Of a stretch of DNA of 12,202 nucleotides, positions 5,120 through 11,638 are shown in pieces. Position 1 is the first letter of the stretch. The number at the start of each line of letters is the position of its first letter. Source of the DNA: Rickettsiales bacterium (GTDB lineage Bacteria > Pseudomonadota > Alphaproteobacteria > Rickettsiales > JANQQO01); contig JANQQO010000085.1 in assembly GCA_028289305.1 (NCBI GenBank), forward strand, positions 1 through 12,202, in the 5' to 3' direction. Under the pieces are notes generated by a model, which did no database searches, was not told the origin of the DNA, and worked only from the letters and a program-made list of their open reading frames with translations. The position numbers were made by a program, and so were the translations under genes.

Positions 5120-7198
5120 CTAGTGCGCTAGTATCGCGAGCAGCAAGATGGCTACCACATTCGCAATTTTAATCATCGGATTAATTGCGGGGCCTGCGGT
5201 ATCTTTGTATGGATCACCTACTGTGTCACCGGTCACGGCTGCTTTATGCGCCTCTGACCCTTTGCCACCATGGTGACCGTCTTCAATATATTTCTTTGCA
5301 TTATCCCAGGCACCACCACCGGCAGTCATCGATAGTGCCACGAACAGGCCGGTCACGATAATACCGAGCAGCATCGCACCTACGGCTGCAAACGCCGCCG
5401 CCTGTCCAGCAAAGCTGTTAATCACAAAATACAGCACCACGGGAGAAAGCACTGGCAACAGCGAAGGAATAATCATCTCCTTAATCGCCGCCCGCGTCAG
5501 CATATCCACCGCACGGCCATAATCCGGCTTGCCTTTACCCGTCATAATGCCCTTAATTTCTTTAAACTGACGGCGCACTTCCACCACCACAGCACCCGCT
5601 GCACGGCCTACCGCCATCATGCCCATCGCCCCAAACAGATACGGCAACAAGCCACCAATGAACAGTCCCACCAGCACATAAGGATTCTGCAGGTCAAACG
5701 TCACTTCCACATCCGGGAAATAGTGCCGCAAATCTTCAGTATACGCCGCGAACAACACCAGCGCGGCCAAGCCAGCAGATCCAATCGCATAGCCTTTGGT
5801 CACCGCTTTTGTGGTATTCCCTACCGCATCCAGCGCATCGGTTGTTTTGCGTACTTTTGCTGGCAGATCCGCCATTTCAGCAATCCCACCTGCGTTATCC
5901 GTCACTGGTCCATAAGCATCCAGCGCTACTACCATACCAGCCAGCGCCAGCTGCGTTGTTACCGCAATCGCAATACCGAACACACCGCATAGCAGATACG
6001 CACCAATAATCGCACCGCAAATCACAATCACCGGCAGCGCCGTTGCTTCTAGCGATACCGCCAAGCCTTGAATCACATTCGTGCCATGCCCGGTCTCTGA
6101 TGCTTTCGCAATGCTCTTCACTGGGCGGAAACTCGTAGACGTATAATACTCGGTGATCCACACAATCAGCCCGGTCACCACCAAGCCCAACAGGCTACAA
6201 ATATATAAATCCATGCCGCTAAAGTTGCGCCCACCCACGGTATAGAGCGTATCAAAACCGAGCATATGATCGGTGATAAACCCAATCGCCACCGCAGAAA
6301 CCGCGCCCGTCGCAAACAGGCCCTTATACAGCGCCCACATGATATTTTTGCTTTTGCCCAGGCGCACAAAGAACGTACCAATCACCGAAGCCACCACACA
6401 TAGACCGCCAATCGCCAATGGGTATACCAGCATCGTCGCCTGCGTATCACCAACGAAGAAAATCGCCGCCAGCAGCATCGTTGCCACCATGGTCACCGCA
6501 TAGGTCTCAAACAAATCCGCCGCCATACCGGCACAGTCACCAACATTATCACCGACATTATCTGCAATCACTGCTGGGTTGCGTGGGTCATCTTCAGGAA
6601 TACCCGCTTCAACTTTACCCACCAGATCCGCACCAACATCCGCGCCTTTGGTGAAAATACCACCACCCAGCCGCGCAAAAATCGAAATCAGTGATGCACC
6701 GAAGCTCAGTGCCACCAACGCTTCCAGCATAGGACGTGTCGGAACGCCTTGCGCTTGTAGATACATGAAATACCCGGTCACCGCCAGAATGCCCAGCGCC
6801 ACCACCAAGAGTCCTGTCACCGCACCGGCTTTAAACGCAATATCCAGTGCTGCTTTCAGGCTGGTCCGTGCCGCTTGTGCTGTGCGTACATTGGCGCGCA
6901 CCGCTGTGTGCATCCCAATATAACCAGCCACAGCAGATAACACCGCACCAATCAAAAACCCAATGCCCACATTCAGGCCAAGCCGGCCCCAGAGCAATAC
7001 AAAAATCACAGCACCAACAATGCCAATCGTAGTATATTGACGATTCAGATATGCGCTTGCGCCTTCTTGCACCGCGCCTGCAATTTCCTGCATTCTTTCA
7101 TTGCCCGTACCAGCGCTCAAAATCTTTTGAATCAGCAGCATTCCATACACTAAGGCAAACACGCCACATCCCACCACAATCCAGGTCACGTCGATCAT
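5120..7198 (-). CDS. hppA: K+-independent H+-translocating membrane pyrophosphatase
   Basis: This integral membrane pump hydrolyses pyrophosphate and uses the energy to move protons across the membrane, while removing PPi made by biosynthesis. The 692 residues and about 16 transmembrane segments are normal for the bacterial family. The catalytic motifs are intact: DVGADLVGKVE (187-197), DDPRNPAVIADNVGDNVGD (203-221), and the C-terminal GDTVGDPYKDTAGPA (657-671). The subtype motif reads GNTTKAVTKG (460-469). Lys at 464, where K+-dependent enzymes have Ala, marks the K+-independent proton-pumping class. The start is ATG 7198 with AGGAG five bases upstream. It lies 110 bases downstream of mutY on the same strand, with a hairpin in the gap, so it may have its own promoter, though I see no convincing one. 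Confidence 0.97.
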   Translation of the reverse strand: MIDVTWIVVGCGVFALVYGMLLIQKILSAGTGNERMQEIAGAVQEGASAYLNRQYTTIGIVGAVIFVLLWGRLGLNVGIGFLIGAVLSAVAGYIGMHTAVRANVRTAQAARTSLKAALDIAFKAGAVTGLLVVALGILAVTGYFMYLQAQGVPTRPMLEALVALSFGASLISIFARLGGGIFTKGADVGADLVGKVEAGIPEDDPRNPAVIADNVGDNVGDCAGMAADLFETYAVTMVATMLLAAIFFVGDTQATMLVYPLAIGGLCVVASVIGTFFVRLGKSKNIMWALYKGLFATGAVSAVAIGFITDHMLGFDTLYTVGGRNFSGMDLYICSLLGLVVTGLIVWITEYYTSTSFRPVKSIAKASETGHGTNVIQGLAVSLEATALPVIVICGAIIGAYLLCGVFGIAIAVTTQLALAGMVVALDAYGPVTDNAGGIAEMADLPAKVRKTTDALDAVGNTTKAVTKGYAIGSAGLAALVLFAAYTEDLRHYFPDVEVTFDLQNPYVLVGLFIGGLLPYLFGAMGMMAVGRAAGAVVVEVRRQFKEIKGIMTGKGKPDYGRAVDMLTRAAIKEMIIPSLLPVLSPVVLYFVINSFAGQAAAFAAVGAMLLGIIVTGLFVALSMTAGGGAWDNAKKYIEDGHHGGKGSEAHKAAVTGDTVGDPYKDTAGPAINPMIKIANVVAILLLAILAH

Positions 7199-7239
7199 AT
7201 ATGCTCCTAAGGCTTGTTGATCCTAAATATTCGTTTACT

Positions 7240-7278
7240 TAGATATCTGGATTTCGGCCATGCATGCCGAAATATCTA
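7240..7278. repeat. Hairpin between mutY and hppA
   Basis: ATTTCGGC (7251-7258) and GCCGAAAT (7266-7273) form an eight-base stem around CATGCAT. TAGAT (7240-7244) and ATCTA (7274-7278) extend it with a six-base bulge on one side. It sits in the 110-base gap after the mutY stop and 42 bases before the hppA start. No T-run follows on the minus strand, so it may be an operator, an mRNA processing structure, or a weak terminator. Confidence 0.5.
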
Positions 7279-7308
7279 AAGAGGACGTTTCTAATGCCAG
7301 ATACAGGC

Positions 7309-8373
7309 TCAGATTGCAACTATGTTTTTTGCCTCTTGCTGTATATCTTGGTGATCATACGTTTCCAGCAGGCGGACCACTTTTTGATCTGCACGCGAAA
7401 GTGGCAAATGGTGCAGCGCACTCGCCTCTTTAAACCCTTCACCCGCCGCTTCCACATAAGCGCAATACACCTCCGCCGCCAATTTAAAATGACTATAGGT
7501 TTGCGTCACCTCCCCAACATAGCGCAGCATTTCCGGCGCATATGCCGTGCCTAGAAACACCATTTCTTCCTCCGCTTTAAATTGCGGAAACCCATATAGC
7601 CCGTGCAGAAATGCCGTCTTCCGTGGCGTGATGTAATACTCTCCCTTGTCATTATAAAACACCACAATACGCTGCTCGCGCACCGGCACCGCCCGCTTCT
7701 TCACCGGCGCAGGGTAAGCTTCCGGCGTGGCCTTCCCCTGGCATATCTCTGCCAGCGGACATTCCCCACAACGCGGCCCTTTCTTCGTACACACCAGCGC
7801 ACCAATATCCATCATCGCCTGGTTATGGGTAAACGGGTCCGCCCGATCCAACAGCGCCTCCGCCTTCTCCCACAGCTCCTCCGCACGCGGTGTTTTTAAC
7901 GCAAATACCCGCGCCAGCACCCGCCGCAGATTCGCCTCCATCACCGCCACCGGCTGGTGATACGCAAAGGCCAGAATCGCATGTGCCGTATTTTTCCCAA
8001 TGCCCGGCAGCACCAATAGCGCCTCTGCATCCTGCGGCATCCGCGCCTTTTTACCACCCGCCTCTGCCACTAATCTCTGCGCCGTACGCTGCAGATTGAC
8101 CGCTCGCGTGTAATAGCCAAGCCCTTCCCATGCCTTCAGCACCGCATCCTGATGCGCGGCCGCCACCGCTTCTAATGTTGGGAATCGCTGCAAAAATTGC
8201 CGGTAATACCGCTTCTCTACCGTCTCCACCTGCGTCTGCTGCAGCATAATCTCGCTGATATAAATCGCATACGCATCCTCGGTCTTCCGCCAGAGCAGTG
8301 CCTTTCGCCCCGCACGCTGATACCACGCTGCAATCCTCTCATGCAGCGCCGCTACTACTTGCTTCTCCGGCAT
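7309..8373 (-). CDS. mutY: MutY-family adenine DNA glycosylase with Glu in place of the catalytic Asp
   Basis: MutY removes adenine mispaired with 8-oxoguanine in base excision repair. The 354 residues match the family in length. The N-terminal HhH-GPD domain has the catalytic Glu in SEIMLQQTQV (E41), the helix-hairpin-helix LPGIGKNTAHAI (122-133), and GLGYYTRAVNL (84-94). The iron-sulphur ligands C195-X6-C202-X2-C205-X5-C211 are complete. The C-terminal Nudix-like domain (~230-345), which senses 8-oxoG, contains GLYGFPQF and TYSHFKL. One oddity is that the residue corresponding to E. coli D138 (LDGNVKRVLAR) is Glu146 here (MEANLRRVLAR). The start ATG overlaps the last base of the dapE stop (TAATG), so it is likely translated by coupling to dapE. 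The upstream AGGA is weak and distant. Confidence 0.93.
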   Translation of the reverse strand: MPEKQVVAALHERIAAWYQRAGRKALLWRKTEDAYAIYISEIMLQQTQVETVEKRYYRQFLQRFPTLEAVAAAHQDAVLKAWEGLGYYTRAVNLQRTAQRLVAEAGGKKARMPQDAEALLVLPGIGKNTAHAILAFAYHQPVAVMEANLRRVLARVFALKTPRAEELWEKAEALLDRADPFTHNQAMMDIGALVCTKKGPRCGECPLAEICQGKATPEAYPAPVKKRAVPVREQRIVVFYNDKGEYYITPRKTAFLHGLYGFPQFKAEEEMVFLGTAYAPEMLRYVGEVTQTYSHFKLAAEVYCAYVEAAGEGFKEASALHHLPLSRADQKVVRLLETYDHQDIQQEAKNIVAI

Positions 8374-9518
8374 TATGTGAAAAATCCTGTTAACACCTTG
8401 TGATAAATCTGCGTCAGCGCTTCAATATCAGCCACTGCCACCTGCTCATCTACCTGATGCGCCGTTGCATTAATCAGCCCACATTCCACCACCGGGCAGA
8501 TATCCTTAATAAACCGCGCATCCGACGTCCCCCCTGTCGTGCTAAGCTCCGGCTTTTTCCCCGTCACCTCTTGCACCGCACCCGCCACCAGCGCGCTTAA
8601 CGCACCCGGCTCGGTCAAAAACGCTTCCCCCGTCACCCGGTGTGACAGGGTATATTTGCCTTTCGCCACCGCCTCACACACGCCTTCCACCCAGGCGATG
8701 AGTGCCGCACTATCATGCGTATCATTAAAGCGTATATTAAAATCTGCCTGCGCCCGCGCAGGAATCACATTGCCCGCTGCATTGCCCACATCCACACTCG
8801 TCACCTCAAGATTCGATGGCGGAAAATGCGCCGTACCCGCATCCAGCTCATGATTCAGCAGCGTATTCAGCACCGACACCAATAGCGGAATTGGGTTCTC
8901 CGCCTGATCAGGATAGGCCACATGCCCCTGCTTGCCTTCCACCACCAGATGGAACGACACGCTCCCGCGCCGCCCAATCTTAATCATCTCACCGAGCGCA
9001 GTGGGGTTCGTCGGTTCGCCCACCACGCAGGCATCTGGCGTTTCGCCCTGCTCTTCCATCCATGGCAACATCTTGCGCGTACCGTTAATCGCCGGGCCTT
9101 CCTCATCCCCAGTGATGATCAGCCCAATCGAACCGTTTAGCGCACCTTCTTCCATAAACCGGCTCATCGCCGCCACCCAGGCCGCGATCGCCGGCTTCAT
9201 ATCCACCGCACCACGCCCTATCAACACACCCTCTTGAACCTCCGCAGCGAAAGGATCCACCGACCAATCTGCGTGATCGCCCTCCGGCACCACATCCACA
9301 TGCCCGGCAAAACAGATAAACGGCGCACCATCTCCCACCCGCGCATAGAGATTCTCCACCGGCGCAGTGCCCGCCTCTTCAAACAGCAGACGTTCTAAAC
9401 GCGCACCAAGCGGCGCCAGCGCCTCCTCCAACACGGTGAGCACACCCGCCTCTTCCGGCGTCACACTTTTACACCGTATCAACGCCTGCGATAACGCTAT
9501 GGGATCTATTAAAGCCAT
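8373..9518 (-). CDS. dapE: Succinyl-diaminopimelate desuccinylase
   Basis: DapE cleaves N-succinyl-LL-diaminopimelate to LL-diaminopimelate and succinate in the lysine and peptidoglycan-precursor pathway; it is a cytoplasmic M20 zinc enzyme. The 381 residues match the family. Expected metal and catalytic positions are present: H73 and D75 (FAGHVDVVPEGD), D106 (GRGAVDMKP), E139-E140 (TGDEEGPA), E168 (VGEPTNP) and H354 (NATAHQVDE). STTGGTSDARFI (326-337) is also typical. A Pro at 109 replaces the usual small residue after DMK, a mild change. The start ATG 9518 has AAAGG five bases upstream. It is the first gene of a dapE-mutY unit with a one-base overlap. A CtrA-type site covers its start codon. 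ArgE-like relatives are possible, but the residues and length favour DapE. Confidence 0.95.
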   Translation of the reverse strand: MALIDPIALSQALIRCKSVTPEEAGVLTVLEEALAPLGARLERLLFEEAGTAPVENLYARVGDGAPFICFAGHVDVVPEGDHADWSVDPFAAEVQEGVLIGRGAVDMKPAIAAWVAAMSRFMEEGALNGSIGLIITGDEEGPAINGTRKMLPWMEEQGETPDACVVGEPTNPTALGEMIKIGRRGSVSFHLVVEGKQGHVAYPDQAENPIPLLVSVLNTLLNHELDAGTAHFPPSNLEVTSVDVGNAAGNVIPARAQADFNIRFNDTHDSAALIAWVEGVCEAVAKGKYTLSHRVTGEAFLTEPGALSALVAGAVQEVTGKKPELSTTGGTSDARFIKDICPVVECGLINATAHQVDEQVAVADIEALTQIYHKVLTGFFT

Positions 9519-9524
9519 GTTAAC
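9509..9524. promoter_or_regulatory. CtrA-type site covering the dapE start codon
   Basis: The plus strand reads TTAAAGCCATGTTAAC, again TTAA-N7-TTAAC. The dapE start codon (CAT on this strand, 9516-9518) lies in the spacer. The two flanking bases continue as CC TTTT, as at the other two CtrA-type sites. Binding here could block dapE transcription or simply reflect chance in an AT-rich start region. I rate it below the other two sites because its position is not that of an activator. Confidence 0.35.
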
Positions 9525-9567
9525 CTTTTGTTATTAAATTATTTTTTGCCACCTCAGCAGCTTCTTT

Positions 9568-9641
9568 GTCATCCCAGCCTTGATCTGGGATCCAGTATTA
9601 ATTTAAAACCGCCCCTGGATTCCAGCGTACGCTGGAATGAC
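9568..9641. repeat. GTCAT-type palindromic intergenic repeat
   Basis: The element begins GTCATCCCAG and ends CTGGAATGAC. Outer GTCAT/ATGAC pair, ATCCAG (9590-9595) pairs with CTGGAT (9615-9620), and each half has its own hairpin: ATCCCAG...CTGGGAT (9570-9590) and the perfect 20-bp palindrome ATTCCAGCGTACGCTGGAAT (9619-9638). Repeats of this appearance are scattered in intergenic DNA of many alphaproteobacteria. Here it occupies the divergent control region between dapE and the gene at 9750. Confidence 0.7.
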
Positions 9642-9662
9642 CCACCTCACCATCCTCTTTTG

Positions 9663-9694
9663 TTAATCTGCTGTTAACCTTTCTATGCTATACT
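9663..9694 (+). promoter_or_regulatory. CtrA-type box and -10 driving the gene at 9750
   Basis: TTAATCTGCTGTTAAC (9663-9678) is an exact TTAA-N7-TTAAC site, and G before it makes it symmetric. TATACT (9689-9694) is a near-ideal -10. With transcription starting near 9701 the box is centred close to -30, and there is no separate -35 at the right distance. This is the arrangement of a CtrA-activated promoter. It also shows that a GTG at 9699, the longest in-frame start, would fall at or before the RNA start, so ATG 9750 is preferred. Confidence 0.65.
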
Positions 9695-9749
9695 ACTGGT
9701 GGGTAAAACACGCTGCAAGCGAATTGGTAGAGAATTAAGCGTAGGCACA

Positions 9750-10874
9750 ATGACAGACGACGATAAAACAACAAATCCTGATCCCTCGGCCACCCCACCC
9801 GCCGAGGAAGCGCCCAATGTGGATCGGCGTCAAATGTTTCGCCCAGATGCATTGTGGAGCATGCTCAACAACGACCCTGAAGGCGGTGAAAAACTAGAAC
9901 AACTGGTTCAAATGCTCGATGAAGTAGAGCGTGAGAGCACCACCGTTTCCCGCCGCAGCTTTATGGCCTCAACAGCCGCCGCAGTCTCTCAAGTCAACAA
10001 ACTGCCTGGATTCCTAGGACGACTCCTAACCCCAAAACCTGAATATGAAACTCCCGATTTCGGCATTGGAGACCGACTCCCACTAGTCGGTTTTATAAAA
10101 AAAACACCAACCGTTGAAGAAGAGCAACTATGCGCCCGCTTAGCAAAAGCCATTATCGAAAAGCAATATATTGAATTCCTTTATGCACAACAACACAACA
10201 TAACACCTAACCAAGCTCGGCAAGACGTATTCTTTCCATTAATAGAAATCTTTCTTTCCGGCAGGGAGCTAAGAACCACAGAAGAAATAAAAGCAGGAAT
10301 AAAGGCACAGGGCCTTGATGGGGAACCCATGGTCAAAGCATGGACTATGGCGATGCACGAATCCTGGGAAGTAGATAGAATAGTAAGGGGGACCAGAAAC
10401 CAGGGTGCTATCTACCTTACTCCACAGGATCACATACGTCCAATTTTAACAAAAATAGACCCGCTCTTTTTTGGCGGTAACAGAGCATTATTACCAAGAG
10501 ACTGGAAAACGTCAGAATACTGGGCAAAACACCCAGAAGAATACTGGAGAAAACATGGAAGACAAAGCCCTCAACAAGAACCCGCAGAGGAGCAGCAAAA
10601 GCCCACTGAACAGCAACAACAAGAACAAGACACCTCCGAACATCCCACTAAGGAAGAAACATCCAATACCACCCAGCAAGATCCCCGTCCCGAACCCGCG
10701 GCAGAACCCGAGAAACCCTCTACCTACACCAACCCTAGCAAACCTATAAACAGCGAAACTCAGGATATCTTTAACACCATGAAACACGCCCATGATACCG
10801 GCGGCCCAAAGCACCAAACCTGGCGTGAAAAAGCCTTGCGCACACTCTTCGGCTCCCCTCCCCGCGATAGGTAA
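9750..10874 (+). CDS. Unknown 374-residue protein with internal twin-arginine-like motif and Gln/Glu/Pro-rich tail
   Basis: I do not recognise this protein. From ATG 9750 it has an acidic N-terminus (~1-25), a short helical segment (~33-62), then SRRSFMASTAAAVSQ (67-81). The latter looks like a twin-arginine export motif but lies far from the N-terminus and is followed by only a weakly hydrophobic stretch. A globular-looking middle (~100-265) contains QARQDVFFPLIEIFLSGREL and many aromatic residues. The tail (~272-335) is rich in Gln, Glu and Pro, and the last 25 residues are basic (TWREKALRTLFGSPPRDR). The frame is open up to a GTG at 9699, but the promoter at 9663-9694 makes that start unlikely; the ribosome site before ATG 9750 is poor. 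ATA and AGA codons are common, as in the gene at 1884 and unlike the neighbours. Probably a single-gene transcript under CtrA. Confidence 0.85.
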   Translation: MTDDDKTTNPDPSATPPAEEAPNVDRRQMFRPDALWSMLNNDPEGGEKLEQLVQMLDEVERESTTVSRRSFMASTAAAVSQVNKLPGFLGRLLTPKPEYETPDFGIGDRLPLVGFIKKTPTVEEEQLCARLAKAIIEKQYIEFLYAQQHNITPNQARQDVFFPLIEIFLSGRELRTTEEIKAGIKAQGLDGEPMVKAWTMAMHESWEVDRIVRGTRNQGAIYLTPQDHIRPILTKIDPLFFGGNRALLPRDWKTSEYWAKHPEEYWRKHGRQSPQQEPAEEQQKPTEQQQQEQDTSEHPTKEETSNTTQQDPRPEPAAEPEKPSTYTNPSKPINSETQDIFNTMKHAHDTGGPKHQTWREKALRTLFGSPPRDR

Positions 10875-10970
10875 CACTTTAATGACGCTCAAGCGCCACT
10901 AAGGCTGCGCTCCCCCTTGGTCGCTAGTCGTCGCTAACGCTCCTCCAATTCCATCCCCCACACCCTGTTT
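10875..10970. other. Intergenic gap with short direct repeats
   Basis: After the stop at 10874 there is a GC-rich stretch with the direct repeat GTCGCTA (10920-10926 and 10930-10936). On the minus strand it contains GGAGGAGCG and GGGGGAGCGCAG, which faintly recall the GGAGCG motif of the elements at 4046-4169 and 4942-5019. I see no long stem, terminator with T-run, or gene in it. Confidence 0.3.
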
Positions 10971-10975
10971 TCTGA

Positions 10976-11004
10976 TTGCACCTTCCCCCATTTCCCGCTA
11001 GCAT
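10976..11004 (+). promoter_or_regulatory. Promoter of the exported redoxin, predicting a leaderless mRNA
   Basis: TTGCAC (10976-10981), a 17-base spacer, then TAGCAT (10999-11004). Both hexamers are near consensus with ideal spacing. Transcription would start at about 11011-11012, which coincides with the ATG at 11012. The lack of any Shine-Dalgarno sequence before the possible starts agrees with leaderless translation. Confidence 0.55.
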
Positions 11005-11011
11005 GCGGCGC

Positions 11012-11638
11012 ATGCAGATACGTTATTACCTCATTATCGCAGCGCTCATCGCCCTTGTCATCGCGCCACTCACCACTCAGGCGAATGAAGAGATCATCGG
11101 CACACAGGCCCCCGAAATCATGCTAAAAGGCGTTGATGGCAAGCCCTATCGCTTAAGTCAATATCGCGGCAAAACCGTAGTGCTCGAATGGGTGAATTAT
11201 CGCTGCCCCTTCGTCACCAAACGCTATTCACTCAACATCCAACAAAGCCTACAAAAGCGCTTTGTCCCCACCGGCGTGGTGTGGCTACAAATCGTCTCCT
11301 CCGCCCCAGGTAAAATGGGCTATATCACTGAGGAAGAAGGCCAAAAAGCCCTAAAAGATAATAAAGCCCATGTCACCGCTCTGCTGCGCGATGAAGATGG
11401 TGCGGTAGCTAAAGCGTATGGCGTACGCAAAACACCCGAAGCATTTGTCATCAGCCCCGAGGGTATCATCGCCTATAACGGCCCGATCTACACGCTGGAG
11501 GAGATTGTTGAAAATAACCGCGTTGTGGAAAGCATCCCGCACGAACACTTAAGAGACGCCATCAGCAGCGTACAAAAAGGTGAACCTGTTGAAATGCCGT
11601 ATAAACGCGTGCTCCTCGGCTGCAACCTCAAACGCTAG
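11012..11638 (+). CDS. Exported thioredoxin-fold (AhpC/TSA-like redoxin) protein
   Basis: A secreted or membrane-anchored redox protein of the peroxiredoxin-like thioredoxin superfamily; its substrate is unknown. From ATG 11012 the 208-residue product begins with a signal peptide (MQIRYY, then a hydrophobic core, probable cleavage after TTQA, residue 24). The mature part has GTQAPEIMLKGVDGKPY, then the active-site region EWVNYRCPFVTKRYS with C65, then VRKTPEAFVISPEG (138-151) with the cis-Pro loop TP. A second Cys (C204) is near the end in LLGCNLKR, where relatives also have a GC motif. There is no CXXC, so it acts through single or resolving cysteines. Start choice: an in-frame ATG at 11003 (MRRMQIRYY) and a TTG at 10976 exist, but the latter is the -35 element. 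It runs convergently with nth, and the two overlap by 11 bases. Confidence 0.85.
   Translation: MQIRYYLIIAALIALVIAPLTTQANEEIIGTQAPEIMLKGVDGKPYRLSQYRGKTVVLEWVNYRCPFVTKRYSLNIQQSLQKRFVPTGVVWLQIVSSAPGKMGYITEEEGQKALKDNKAHVTALLRDEDGAVAKAYGVRKTPEAFVISPEGIIAYNGPIYTLEEIVENNRVVESIPHEHLRDAISSVQKGEPVEMPYKRVLLGCNLKR

Noticed and set aside
5166..5184. TTAA-N8-TTAA within hppA as a further CtrA site
   Set aside because: The spacer is eight, not seven, and it lies inside a conserved coding sequence.
9699..9749. GTG start extending the unknown protein at 9750 by 17 residues
   Set aside because: It falls at or before the predicted transcription start and has no ribosome site; the added residues (KTRCKRIGREL) do not resemble a signal peptide.
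9699..10874. Defence, toxin-antitoxin or secretion system around the two orphan genes
   Set aside because: Neither protein shows a nuclease, ATPase, toxin or secretion motif, and the neighbours are housekeeping genes on the opposite strand or with their own promoters.
10512..10892. 126-codon minus-strand frame that looks like a membrane protein
   Set aside because: It is the antisense of the Gln/Glu/Pro-rich tail of the gene at 9750; the reverse complement of CAA/GAA/CCC codons gives Leu/Phe/Gly runs that mimic membrane segments.
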